The position numbers were made by a program, and so were the translations under genes. The notes beneath the pieces are model-generated. The model was not told the origin of the DNA and did not search any database. It saw only the letters and a list, made by a program, of their open reading frames with translations. From Gammaproteobacteria bacterium (GTDB taxonomy: Bacteria; Pseudomonadota; Gammaproteobacteria; Pseudomonadales; Azotimanducaceae), in assembly GCA_021773565.1 (NCBI GenBank), contig JAJFJZ010000013.1, positions 248,001 through 312,000 of the forward strand: a stretch of DNA of 64,000 bases. The letters are read 5' to 3'. Numbering within the stretch: position 1 is the stretch's first letter; each line of letters opens with the position of its first letter. Below are positions 54,472-62,365 of the stretch, in pieces.

Positions 54472-54535
54472 TGAAAAAAAAGGGGTCAGGTCCACTTTAT
54501 TTGAGGACCACAATTTACGGACCCAATATCGGGAA
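54472..54535. repeat. Possible repeat-element remnant (GGGGTCAGGTCCAC motif)
   Basis: The gap upstream of the aldo/keto reductase carries an A-run followed by GGGGTCAGGTCCAC (from about 54481), then TTTATTTGAGGACC. GGTCC and GGACC can pair across an 11-base loop. From memory, similar GGGGTCAG-type sequences flank REP-associated (RAYT/Y1) transposase elements in proteobacteria, so this may be a leftover end. No transposase gene is present. A search against the rest of the genome would be needed to show it is repeated. Confidence 0.35.
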
Positions 54536-54603
54536 TAGTATCACCATCGCAAGCAGGAACAGCCCGTTGCATTGGCAATCACCTGTATTGTCCCGGATGC
54601 TAC

Positions 54604-55578
54604 CTATGGTTTGCCCAGCAAAGTGGATTCGATCAACGGCAGTGCAGCCTCATCATCGATCTGGGTAAGCGTGCGCAAGAGTGCACTTTTCTCGGCATCA
54701 TCATTACTATCTTTAAACAACACTACAATAGCCTCACTATTGCCTGACATCATCAAACCCTGCCTGGCAGCTTCCTTTACCTGTACATTGCTCGTGGATC
54801 GGTAAATTTGCAGTAATGTACTATCTCCTTCTTTATCATCATCATCCAGAGCAATTCCAAGGCCCTGAATTGCTGCCAATTGTTGTTCCGGGTTACTCGC
54901 ATCTAGCGCCATTCTTTTCAGGCTTTCCGTATCTCCGGCAATAGCCAGTGCCTGAATCAGACTCTCCCCAAAACCGCCTCCCTCGCCCAGTTTTCTGAGT
55001 AAATGGGTGGCATCCATCGCACCCAGAATATGTACCGCCTCCTCAAACTCCTGCTCATTTTTAGCATTGGAAGCGATTTTGAATACTGCCTCACTATCAT
55101 CCGCGATAAGATAGGCGGACAGCACACTACGCCTGTCTGTTTCATCGCCGTTTTTATAGATGTCAGTCAAGCCTGCGAGCGCATGGGGGTCTCCACCGAT
55201 ACCGATCATCTGAATTGCTTCCTGCCGTAACTCCCCCTGGCTGTTTCGAGCAGTTTCGAGCAATACGGCCTGTGCTTCAGGTAAATCCATCTGGCTGATT
55301 ACAAACAATACCCGGGTTTTAACTTCATCATCAGCGCTTCCGGTCAGTACTTTCATTGCTAACGGTAATGCGCGTTCAGGAGATACACTCATGAGTGCTT
55401 CCACAGCAACCAAATGGAGCGAATCCGGTTCCAGCACTCGAGATGGGCGCGCAGGTGCCTGAGGTGCAGCCGGACTCGCTGGCGCCTCGGGTCGAGGAGG
55501 AATAACAGAGGCTTCCTTGCCATTAGCAACCTGGACCAGAAACAAACAGCTAACAACCAGGAACATTTTCAAATTCAT
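54604..55578 (-). CDS. Exported HEAT-repeat protein
   Basis: A 324-residue protein with a signal peptide (MNLKMFLVVSCLFLVQVANG) and a Pro/Ala-rich linker, followed by alpha-helical HEAT/PBS-lyase-type repeats (for example SQMDLPEAQAVLLETARNSQ and EAIQMIGIGGDPHALAGLTD). Such repeats bind proteins. The ATG at 55578 has GGAG 6 bases upstream. It is the third gene of an operon with an ECF sigma factor and a membrane anti-sigma-like protein, so it may take part in the periplasmic step of signal sensing. Confidence 0.75.
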   Translation of the reverse strand: MNLKMFLVVSCLFLVQVANGKEASVIPPRPEAPASPAAPQAPARPSRVLEPDSLHLVAVEALMSVSPERALPLAMKVLTGSADDEVKTRVLFVISQMDLPEAQAVLLETARNSQGELRQEAIQMIGIGGDPHALAGLTDIYKNGDETDRRSVLSAYLIADDSEAVFKIASNAKNEQEFEEAVHILGAMDATHLLRKLGEGGGFGESLIQALAIAGDTESLKRMALDASNPEQQLAAIQGLGIALDDDDKEGDSTLLQIYRSTSNVQVKEAARQGLMMSGNSEAIVVLFKDSNDDAEKSALLRTLTQIDDEAALPLIESTLLGKP

Positions 55579-55592
55579 AACAGACTCCAATA

Positions 55593-56396
55593 CTATGTTG
55601 AATACCTGCCCTTAGATGGGGCTCGGGACAATTTGGTTAGCATTACATCAAGCTCAAAGCGCAGTTTCGCAATCAATGCCTGCTCCTGCTCCGCCGTCAA
55701 TTCTTGTTCTGCAAGGCGCATTAAAATTGGTTCAAAGGCCCTTAAAACGCGGGCCAGATCTGACGCCTGATTAAGCTCTGCCACTTTTTGATACATTCGG
55801 TTCTGTCCGGCAATCGCCAACAACGTCCTATTTCCCTGCAAGCCATCCGGTTTTTCGGTCTTTTCGTCACCATTCAGTTCCAGACGGGTTTTACGCAAAT
55901 GAGATTGCAGACCGCGCAAAAAAGGTGTGGTTGTATCAGCAAGAGATTGCTCATGAAGTGTACGAGTGGAAACAAACCCATTTACAGACGGGTCGCGGTA
56001 CATGTGGGGGGATGAGCCCTCGAAGAAGAAGGCACCGATGCCCAAGCCCAGAACCAGGATAGCTGCCAGAGAAACAAGACGATTCATCAGGAATTGCGCC
56101 GCATTCTCCTTCACTGTGTCAGCGACTGGTCGCACTTCATTCGCACGAGTTCCACGATCGGCTCGCGAAGTTTCAAGGTCTTTAGCGCGGTCTATACTTT
56201 TGTGCAGTCGATGCACCAATAAATCAGAAACCCCGGCATCTTCTCGTGACACCATCTGCTCCAATTCCCCACGCAATTTTGCATATTGATCAGCCAGAAT
56301 GGGCTGGGTCCGCAATTGGTTCTCAATATCTGCGATCTCCAAATCGCTTAACCCGTCGCCGTAGTAATAAAACGTCAGCATTTCTTCATTAATCAT
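55593..56396 (-). CDS. Anti-sigma-factor-like membrane protein
   Basis: A 267-residue protein with a cytoplasmic N-terminal domain of about 100 residues, one membrane helix (LVSLAAILVLGLGIGAFFF, about 106-125) and a periplasmic helical C-terminal part. The N-terminus MINEEMLTFYYYGDGLSDLE resembles anti-sigma domains that start with a short helical bundle. No zinc-anti-sigma HxxxCxxC motif is seen. The ATG overlaps the sigma factor stop by 4 bases (ATGA), the usual coupling of a sigma and its antagonist. Confidence 0.75.
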   Translation of the reverse strand: MINEEMLTFYYYGDGLSDLEIADIENQLRTQPILADQYAKLRGELEQMVSREDAGVSDLLVHRLHKSIDRAKDLETSRADRGTRANEVRPVADTVKENAAQFLMNRLVSLAAILVLGLGIGAFFFEGSSPHMYRDPSVNGFVSTRTLHEQSLADTTTPFLRGLQSHLRKTRLELNGDEKTEKPDGLQGNRTLLAIAGQNRMYQKVAELNQASDLARVLRAFEPILMRLAEQELTAEQEQALIAKLRFELDVMLTKLSRAPSKGRYST

Positions 56397-56926
56397 GCCT
56401 CACTCCTCAGGTGTAGCATGCTCATACGCAGCTTTTGCGTTGCCCGGTATACACCCTGTTTGGTTCTGCCAAGGTTTGTGTCCAGCAAATCTGCAATCTC
56501 CTGCAAACGCCACTGTTGGAGATGCTTTAGCACAAAACAAATGCGCTCAAACTCGCTTAGCTGTTGAAGTGCCACTCCCAGACTGGCATCGAGCTCCGCG
56601 GCGTGGCGTTGCTCAAAATGCCCGGCGGAGGTATCCCGAACTTCTGATTCCAACACTTGCCAACGCTCAGGATGCCTCTTGCGAAGCAATTGCAGGGCTG
56701 AATTAACCGCAATTCGACTTATCCAGGTATCAAGCCGGGCGTTAAATTCAAATTGGTGCCGCTTGGTCCAGGCACTGATCAGGGCATCCTGCACAGCATC
56801 TTCTGCAAGGTGTGCATCCCTGGTAATTTTAAGGCAGAGGGAATACCAGTGGGATGCGCGCTCGGTAATTGCCCGATGAAAATCTTGCTCGGTGGGAACA
56901 TTCATACCATTAACTACTGCTGCCAT
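56393..56926 (-). CDS. ECF-type RNA polymerase sigma factor
   Basis: A sigma-70 family protein of about 177 residues with only regions 2 and 4. Region 2 reads LKITRDAHLAEDAVQDALISAW and region 4 reads LSEFERICFVLKHLQQWRLQEI followed by ADLLDTNLGRTKQGVYRATQ. The start ATG at 56926 has AGGA 4 bases upstream; an in-frame GTG at 56941 is less likely. It probably directs its own operon with the anti-sigma and HEAT genes. The inducing signal is unknown. Confidence 0.87.
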   Translation of the reverse strand: MAAVVNGMNVPTEQDFHRAITERASHWYSLCLKITRDAHLAEDAVQDALISAWTKRHQFEFNARLDTWISRIAVNSALQLLRKRHPERWQVLESEVRDTSAGHFEQRHAAELDASLGVALQQLSEFERICFVLKHLQQWRLQEIADLLDTNLGRTKQGVYRATQKLRMSMLHLRSEA

Positions 56927-57000
56927 AATATCCTGATGCACCGGACAGGCATTTGGTTAGGTACTAAATAAATCCAGACCAGAAAAGATCAAACGTCGCC

Positions 57001-57555
57001 TTACTTCTGCGCAACGCCAATCGAAATCAGGTTCCGCACCAGTGATTCACCCGCCGTGCGCGGGTCAACGCTCTTATCAATTTTTACTATTACACCCGCT
57101 TTGTTGATGTAGTAGGTCCAGCGCCTGGCATAACCTGCATCAGACAAAGCACCGTAATTTGCTACCATTTGTTTACCGGGGTCAGACAGAATCGCAAAGG
57201 TGGCACCATTTTTTTCCGCAAAGGCCTTATTCTCTGCCGGTGCATCTACACTCGCCATAAAATGCGCTACTTCAAATTTTTGAATCTGTTGGTCACTGTC
57301 ACGCAGCGCTTTGCATTCAATAGTTCAGCCTCCGGTGAACGCTTTTGGAAAAAAAGCAATCACAACAAAAGATTTGTCCCTGAAACTGGAAAGAGAATAT
57401 TGCTTTCCATCCGAACCTGGAAGCGTAAATTCGGGTGCCACGTCCCCTTCTTTCAACACCTTGTCGGCCCTCACTGAAGCCGAAAGAAAAAAGCTGGCAA
57501 TTATCAAACACACAATAACCAGCGGGCGAAACAATTCAGCGCGATTCTTAATCAT
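57001..57555 (-). CDS. Exported peroxiredoxin with in-frame TGA (probable selenocysteine) at the catalytic site
   Basis: Two consecutive open frames in the same phase join across one TGA at 57325-57327 to give a full 184-residue peroxiredoxin. Before the stop is FFPKAFTGG, and after it TIECKALRDSDQQIQKFEVAHF and the rest of a Bcp/AhpE-like fold (SVDAPAENKAFAEKNG, ILSDPGKQ). In relatives the residue at the TGA is the peroxidatic Cys of the TGGCT motif, so the natural reading is selenocysteine at residue 77, with Cys81 retained nearby. A signal peptide (LFRPLVIVCLIIASFFLSAS) makes the mature enzyme periplasmic. ATG 57555 has GAGG 5-6 bases upstream. No shift or second stop occurs. A sequencing error or a broken gene cannot be excluded. 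Confidence 0.82.
57286..57323 (-). promoter_or_regulatory. Candidate bacterial SECIS hairpin just after the TGA
   Basis: Read on the minus strand, CUAUUG begins 1 base after the TGA and can pair with CAACAG 26 bases further on (5 of 6 pairs). A short inner stem UGCA/UG(A)CA leaves a loop of about 10 bases containing G residues. The position matches where bacterial SECIS elements lie. The pairing is weak, so this is a suggestion that needs energy calculation. Confidence 0.3.
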
Positions 57556-57607
57556 AGATACCTCAGGAAACCGCAATAACGGACCACGATTATTACAATA
57601 GCGGCGG

Positions 57608-57617
57608 TTGATATCAA
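57608..57617. promoter_or_regulatory. Perfect 10-bp palindrome in the divergent redox-gene promoter
   Basis: TTGATATCAA lies in the gap between the divergent peroxiredoxin (start 57555) and glutathione transferase (start 57688). It is a perfect palindrome and could be an operator shared by both, but no known consensus is matched: FNR/CRP boxes need a spacer of four to six bases. Confidence 0.25.
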
Positions 57618-57687
57618 ACAACAAATACTGGCACCCGTACTAATTCTTCCCGTACACTTGATGCACAATTCGACAAAAGAAACTTAT

Positions 57688-58530
57688 ATGAGCGATTCAA
57701 CGAACTACACCCCACCAAAAGTATGGACATGGGATACAGAGAGCGGGGGGCGCTTTGCCAGCATAAATCGCCCGGTCTCCGGAGCAACGCACGAAAAAGA
57801 ACTGCCCGTTGGGGAACATCCTCTACAACTCTATTCCCTGGCCACCCCGAATGGGGTAAAGGTAACTATACTGCTCGAAGAACTACTGGCACTGGGCAAG
57901 GAAGATGCCGAGTACGATGCCTATCTGATTAACATAGGCGAGGGTGAGCAATTCGGCAGCGGGTTTGTAGCTGCCAACCCAAACTCAAAAATCCCGGCAT
58001 TGGTAGACTGCAGCACTTCTCCCGCTACCCGTGTTTTTGAATCCGGCGCGATCATGGTTTACCTGGCAGAGAAGTATTCTGCCTTTCTTCCCACGCAAGC
58101 TTCCGAGCGCGCCGAGTGTATGTCCTGGTTATTCTGGCAGATGGGTAGTGCGCCCTTTCTTGGTGGTGGTTTTGGGCATTTTTATGCTTACGCCCCAGAC
58201 AAACTGGAATACCCGATAAATCGCTATGCCATGGAAGTAAAACGCCAGCTTGACGTGCTGGATAAAAACCTGTCTTCCAAACAGTTTCTGTGTGGGGACG
58301 ATTATAATATTTCTGACATGGCGAACTACGCGTGGTACGGCGCCCTGGTACTGCACAATATTTATGATGCAAGTGAATTTCTTGATGTTGGCTCATACTC
58401 TCACGTTAAGAGATGGGCCAAAGAGATAGAAAAACGTCCTGCGGTGCAACGTGGCCGGCGGGTAAACAAGGTCTGGGGAGACGAAGATCGGCGCGTACCG
58501 GAAAGACACAGCGCGAGTGATCTGGATTAG
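57688..58530 (+). CDS. yghU: YghU-type glutathione S-transferase (disulfide-bond reductase)
   Basis: A 280-residue protein very similar to E. coli YghU along its whole length: YTPPKVWTWD, NRPVSGATHEKELPVGEHPL, YSLATPNGVKVTILLEELLA, NPNSKIPALVD, FESGAIMVYLAEK, GSAPFLGGGFGHFYAYAP and KRWAKEIEKRPAVQRGR. YghU binds two glutathiones and reduces disulfide bonds. The start at 57688 agrees with E. coli YghU; earlier in-frame starts at 57658 and 57661 would add about ten unrelated residues. It is divergent from the peroxiredoxin gene, so the pair may respond to the same oxidative signal. Confidence 0.93.
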   Translation: MSDSTNYTPPKVWTWDTESGGRFASINRPVSGATHEKELPVGEHPLQLYSLATPNGVKVTILLEELLALGKEDAEYDAYLINIGEGEQFGSGFVAANPNSKIPALVDCSTSPATRVFESGAIMVYLAEKYSAFLPTQASERAECMSWLFWQMGSAPFLGGGFGHFYAYAPDKLEYPINRYAMEVKRQLDVLDKNLSSKQFLCGDDYNISDMANYAWYGALVLHNIYDASEFLDVGSYSHVKRWAKEIEKRPAVQRGRRVNKVWGDEDRRVPERHSASDLD

Positions 58531-58621
58531 TTCGCAACTGCCCTGAAACCTCTGGCTTCCGGGTAGACCTTAATTGCGTCCGGTTCATTGATTATTCCAG
58601 TGCGATTTTTTGCACAGCTGT

Positions 58622-59857
58622 CTAGTCGATCGCTCCCATCTCACGAAGCGCACTTTCAAGTTGCGTCCAGCGCTGCTCAAAAGTGCCGGTATAACCGACA
58701 GACATTCTAACAAGACCCTGTCCAATACCAGCACAAGTCATATCTTCCTCCGTCATTTCGCTGGATGTACTTGTGCTGGGGCTGGACATCAGTGTATCGA
58801 AATAGCCAAGACTTACCGCCATAAAACCGAAATGGTATTTATTCTGTAACAGATCCATAAGCGCATGCGCTTTTTCTTCTGTCCCCATATCCAGCGTAAG
58901 CACTCCTCCATAACCATAGTCGGCACAGCGCAAGCGTCTAAGCAGTTCATGATCCGGATGACCGCTCAATCCGGGGTACGCAACGTTAACGCCAAACGCT
59001 GCAAGCTTATCCGCAAACAATTGCGCCCGTCGTGCGTGCTCGACCATGCGCAAGGCAAGGTGAGGGATACGAAGACTTATTTTCGCAGCAATGGATGGGT
59101 CCATGGTTGGCCCCAGAATCATCAGTGGCCCGGTATGCAAATCCATTAATCCCTGTACCAGTTCCTGAGTCCCACATACCACCCCGGCAATGATGTCCGA
59201 CGCTCCATTTATGAATTTCGTCATGCTGTGTATCACTACGTCAGCACCTAAATCCGCAGGTCTTAAGAGTAAGGGGCTAAACGTATTATCAATGACTAAC
59301 TGAATTCCGCGGGAATGTGCAAGTTTAGCCAGAGCCGGGATATCTACTATTCGTAAAGTCGGATTAGCCACGCTCTCCGCATATATTACTTTTGTGTTGT
59401 CGGTAATTGCCGCCTCAACCGCTGACAGATTTGTCATATCCACAAAACTGGTTGTTATATTTGCTTTCACCGGAAAAAAATCATGCATCAACGCATAGCT
59501 GCCGCCGTAAACCGTATTGGAAGCTACAATGTGATCCCCTGAATTACAGATGTGAAACAGGGCAGCGGATATAGCTGCCATTCCGCTTGCAGTACAGTAG
59601 GCTGCTTCGCATCCCTCAAGTGCTGCGAGTTGAGCGCTCAGGTTATAAACCGTGGGATTAAAATGACGTCCATAAAGGTAACAGCCTTCCGGTGCCGCCT
59701 TTCTACCCTGGAACATTTCCGGCATCGTACCGGGCGTCATAACGGTGAAAGTAGTGCTTGCTTCCACAGACATATTTACGCCACCGTGCTCGCCAAATTC
59801 TCGCCTTAAGTCGGCAAGGCTCTCGATGGGATTGATGCTGGTTTGCTCTGTGCTCAT
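58622..59857 (-). CDS. Cys/Met-metabolism PLP enzyme (methionine gamma-lyase-like)
   Basis: A 411-residue fold-type I PLP enzyme of the cystathionine gamma-synthase family. YGRHFNPTVYNLSAQLAALEG binds the neighbouring subunit's PLP, ASGMAAISAAL holds the cofactor phosphate, VIDNTFSPL has the Asp, and VIHSMTKFINGASD carries the PLP Lys. It may be a methionine gamma-lyase, releasing methanethiol and 2-oxobutyrate. The neighbouring divergent Lrp-type regulator matches the mdeR-mdeA arrangement of Pseudomonas. Related homocysteine lyases or synthases cannot be excluded. Confidence 0.82.
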   Translation of the reverse strand: MSTEQTSINPIESLADLRREFGEHGGVNMSVEASTTFTVMTPGTMPEMFQGRKAAPEGCYLYGRHFNPTVYNLSAQLAALEGCEAAYCTASGMAAISAALFHICNSGDHIVASNTVYGGSYALMHDFFPVKANITTSFVDMTNLSAVEAAITDNTKVIYAESVANPTLRIVDIPALAKLAHSRGIQLVIDNTFSPLLLRPADLGADVVIHSMTKFINGASDIIAGVVCGTQELVQGLMDLHTGPLMILGPTMDPSIAAKISLRIPHLALRMVEHARRAQLFADKLAAFGVNVAYPGLSGHPDHELLRRLRCADYGYGGVLTLDMGTEEKAHALMDLLQNKYHFGFMAVSLGYFDTLMSSPSTSTSSEMTEEDMTCAGIGQGLVRMSVGYTGTFEQRWTQLESALREMGAID

Positions 59858-59877
59858 AATGTTATCCTGAAATATAT

Positions 59878-59912
59878 TCTAATATGTGTGACTATTTTAG
59901 CCTATTATTAGA
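59878..59912. promoter_or_regulatory. Inverted repeat in the divergent Lrp/lyase promoter
   Basis: TCTAATA (59878-59884) and TATTAGA (59906-59912) form a perfect 7-base inverted repeat separated by 21 bases, in an AT-rich 103-base gap between the divergent lyase and Lrp-type genes. Lrp proteins often bind AT-rich, loosely palindromic sites, so this is a reasonable operator candidate. Confidence 0.4.
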
Positions 59913-59960
59913 TACACAATACCAACACCGTATATAATTCGGAGAAAAGGTCAAAAAACC

Positions 59961-60422
59961 ATGCTGGATCGAATAGATCGCAAAATAGTACGAGAATTGC
60001 GGAACAATGCGCGGCTGTCCAACAAAGAACTGGCCAGCAGCATAGGTCTGGCGCCTTCCAGCTGTCTGGTGCGCGTGCGTAATCTTGAATCTGCGGGTGT
60101 ATTGAAGGGTTACCATGCAAACATAGAGCCCGGTTTTTTGGGCGTAAGTCTTCAGGCCATGATCTCGGTGCGCCTGACACACCATTCCCAGGCCGAAGTC
60201 GAGTCATTTAGCGATCAGATGCTCTCGCTCTCGGAAGTTAGACAGCTATATCACGTAGCAGGAAGCAATGACTTTTTGTTGCACGTATGGGTACAAAATT
60301 CGCAGCACCTGCGAGACCTGGTTATGCACTCTATAACAAGTTTAAAAGAAGTGGCGCACATCGAAACCGGGCTCATATTCGAACACACCCTGAATCCGGA
60401 TCTTCCGCTGTTTGAATCCTAG
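59961..60422 (+). CDS. Lrp/AsnC family transcriptional regulator
   Basis: A 153-residue regulator. The N-terminal winged helix reads LDRIDRKIVRELRNNARLSN and ELASSIGLAPSSCLVRVRNL; the C-terminal RAM effector domain follows with ISVRLTHH, LYHVAGSNDFLLHVWV and HIETGLIFEH. Lrp/AsnC proteins sense amino acids. It is divergent from the methionine gamma-lyase-like gene and probably controls it, like MdeR. Its 3' end overlaps the convergent small membrane protein gene by 4 bases. Confidence 0.9.
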   Translation: MLDRIDRKIVRELRNNARLSNKELASSIGLAPSSCLVRVRNLESAGVLKGYHANIEPGFLGVSLQAMISVRLTHHSQAEVESFSDQMLSLSEVRQLYHVAGSNDFLLHVWVQNSQHLRDLVMHSITSLKEVAHIETGLIFEHTLNPDLPLFES

Positions 60423-60802
60423 TCGGTGGCTCTGTCCAGAAAATACGCACACAAACACAACCAAACTGTCAGGATTATCTCGGCGACTATAAACTGTGTA
60501 GCAAAATCAGCACCGTGTGCCAGGGCGGCAATAGTTCTGCCTGCTGCTGCACCCCCTATAAACATGGCCGCGATATACAACAATTGACCCCTGGCTTTGA
60601 TCGCCCCAACAAAAATCAAAATAGCCGCTCCAATAAAAAAAGACATGAAATCCCCGACCTGAGTACTACGCCCCATGCCGTCCAGGAGCTCCATACCCAA
60701 TCCCGCAGAAGCTTGTTGCGGATTCGTTAGAAAGCCCAAGCCGTTCATAAACATGGGTATTCCTGGAACGGCAGCGAGAACGCGCAATATATTTTTCTTC
60801 AT
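60419..60802 (-). CDS. DUF4345-like small membrane protein
   Basis: A 127-residue membrane protein with four hydrophobic segments: around ILRVLAAVPGIPMFMNGLGF, FMSFFIGAAILIFVGAI, LLYIAAMFIGGAAAGRTIAA and FIVAEIILTVWLCLCAYF. The spacing and the N-terminal LAAVPGIPMFMNGLGFL agree with DUF4345. Function unknown. Its ATG is one base from the hutH stop and on the same strand, so it is probably co-transcribed with hutH. Confidence 0.65.
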   Translation of the reverse strand: MKKNILRVLAAVPGIPMFMNGLGFLTNPQQASAGLGMELLDGMGRSTQVGDFMSFFIGAAILIFVGAIKARGQLLYIAAMFIGGAAAGRTIAALAHGADFATQFIVAEIILTVWLCLCAYFLDRATD

Positions 60803-60803
60803 T

Positions 60804-62345
60804 TTATGTCTCTCGGGTTATTCTGATAGATAAAACCTTATTCAGTTTATTGCTTTCAATCAACTCTGTAGCGGATTTAATATCCGGAGAAAAATACCTG
60901 TCTTTATCATAAAAGGGTACTCTTTCCCGTATCAGGGCTCGTGCTCGTTCAATCGCAGACGAGGATTTAAGGGGCTCAAGAAAATCCAGCCCCTGTGCCG
61001 CACCTAACCACTCCACTGCCAATATCCCTACAGTATTTTCAAACATATCAGCCAGGCGGCGCGCTGCAAAGGTTGCCATGGACACATGGTCCTCCTGATT
61101 GGCAGAGGTCGGTAAACTGTCCACGGAGGCTGGATGGGCAAGACTCTTGTTTTCACTGGCCAGCGCGGCAGCCGTAACCTGGGCAATCATAAAACCCGAA
61201 TTAACACCGCCATTATCAACCAGAAACGGCGGTAGACCACTCAACTGGCTATCTATAAGCAAAGCCATTCTACGCTCAGACAAGGCTCCAATTTCAGCAA
61301 ACACCAAAGCCAGATTGTCACTGGCCATTGCTATGGCTTCCGCATGAAAGTTACCACCGGATATAATTTCCTGTTTGCCCAGTGGACCATCGAGAAAAAT
61401 CAGGGGGTTATCCGACACGGCGTTTGCTTCAATCAAAATCACCTCAGCGGCATTACGTATCTGTTGTAGACAGGCGCCCATTACCTGAGGTTGGCAACGT
61501 AATGAATACGGGTCCTGCACTTTTTCGCAATCGGTATGACTTTTTTGAATACTGGTAGGCCCCAACACCTGACGATAATAGTCCGCCATATCAATCTGGG
61601 CCGGATGGCCTCTTACGGCATGAATTCGAGCATCAAATGGCTGGTGAGAGCCTCTCGCAGCTTCCACACTCATGGCCCCTATTACAGTAGCTGCGTTTAT
61701 ACAGGTTTCTGCCATAAACAATCCTTGCAAGGCCAAAGCGGTAGATGCCTGGGTGCCATTCAAAAGCGCCAGACCTTCCTTGGGCGCTAGCGTGAGGGTC
61801 TTAAGATTTGCATGTTTCAATGCCTTTTGTGCCGAAATTATCTCGCCCTGATAAGTTGCCTCACCCTCTCCCAGGAGTAGCGCACTCATGTGTGCTAACG
61901 GCGCCAGGTCTCCAGATGCGCCAACAGAGCCTTTAATGGGAATAAGCGGATAAACCTCCCTATTCAATAAAGTAACCAATGCCTGAATGACTTCATAACG
62001 AATGCCCGAGTTTCCCCGTGCAAGTGCGTTAATCTTCAACAATATCAGTAAACGAATTGTCGATTCCGACATGTGCGCACCAATTCCGGCGGCATGTGAC
62101 AAAACGATGCTACGTTGCAATACTTGCAGTTCGTCAGCCTTGATTTTGGTATTGGCAAGTAAGCCAAACCCCGTGTTAATTCCGTACACAACCAGGTCAT
62201 CGGCTATTACCTGATTTACGACAGCAGTAGATTTATCTACCAGCGCCTTGCACGCCGGATCCAACTCCACACGAACGACTTGCTCATGAATTAGCTTCAA
62301 GCTTTGCAGGCTCAATTGCCCAGGCACTATCTTTAGTACTTGCAT
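60804..62345 (-). CDS. hutH: Histidine ammonia-lyase
   Basis: A 513-residue histidase. The MIO prosthetic group forms from Ala143-Ser144-Gly145 within [22 protein letters not shown] near residue 54 supplies the catalytic Tyr, and the QDPYSLRCQ-type motif appears as [15 protein letters not shown]. It deaminates L-histidine to trans-urocanate, the first step of histidine degradation. The ATG at 62345 is 20 bases after the hutU stop. Length is normal for the family. Confidence 0.97.
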   Translation of the reverse strand: MQVLKIVPGQLSLQSLKLIHEQVVRVELDPACKALVDKSTAVVNQVIADDLVVYGINTGFGLLANTKIKADELQVLQRSIVLSHAAGIGAHMSESTIRLLILLKINALARGNSGIRYEVIQALVTLLNREVYPLIPIKGSVGASGDLAPLAHMSALLLGEGEATYQGEIISAQKALKHANLKTLTLAPKEGLALLNGTQASTALALQGLFMAETCINAATVIGAMSVEAARGSHQPFDARIHAVRGHPAQIDMADYYRQVLGPTSIQKSHTDCEKVQDPYSLRCQPQVMGACLQQIRNAAEVILIEANAVSDNPLIFLDGPLGKQEIISGGNFHAEAIAMASDNLALVFAEIGALSERRMALLIDSQLSGLPPFLVDNGGVNSGFMIAQVTAAALASENKSLAHPASVDSLPTSANQEDHVSMATFAARRLADMFENTVGILAVEWLGAAQGLDFLEPLKSSSAIERARALIRERVPFYDKDRYFSPDIKSATELIESNKLNKVLSIRITRET

Positions 62346-62365
62346 ATTCGTTTCTCGCTCAACTA

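Noticed and set aside
57001-57624. Frameshifted or truncated peroxiredoxin pseudogene
   Set aside because: The frame does not shift and there is one stop only, exactly at the catalytic Cys codon, with all other conserved segments intact. Selenocysteine explains it better, though genome-level proof is needed.
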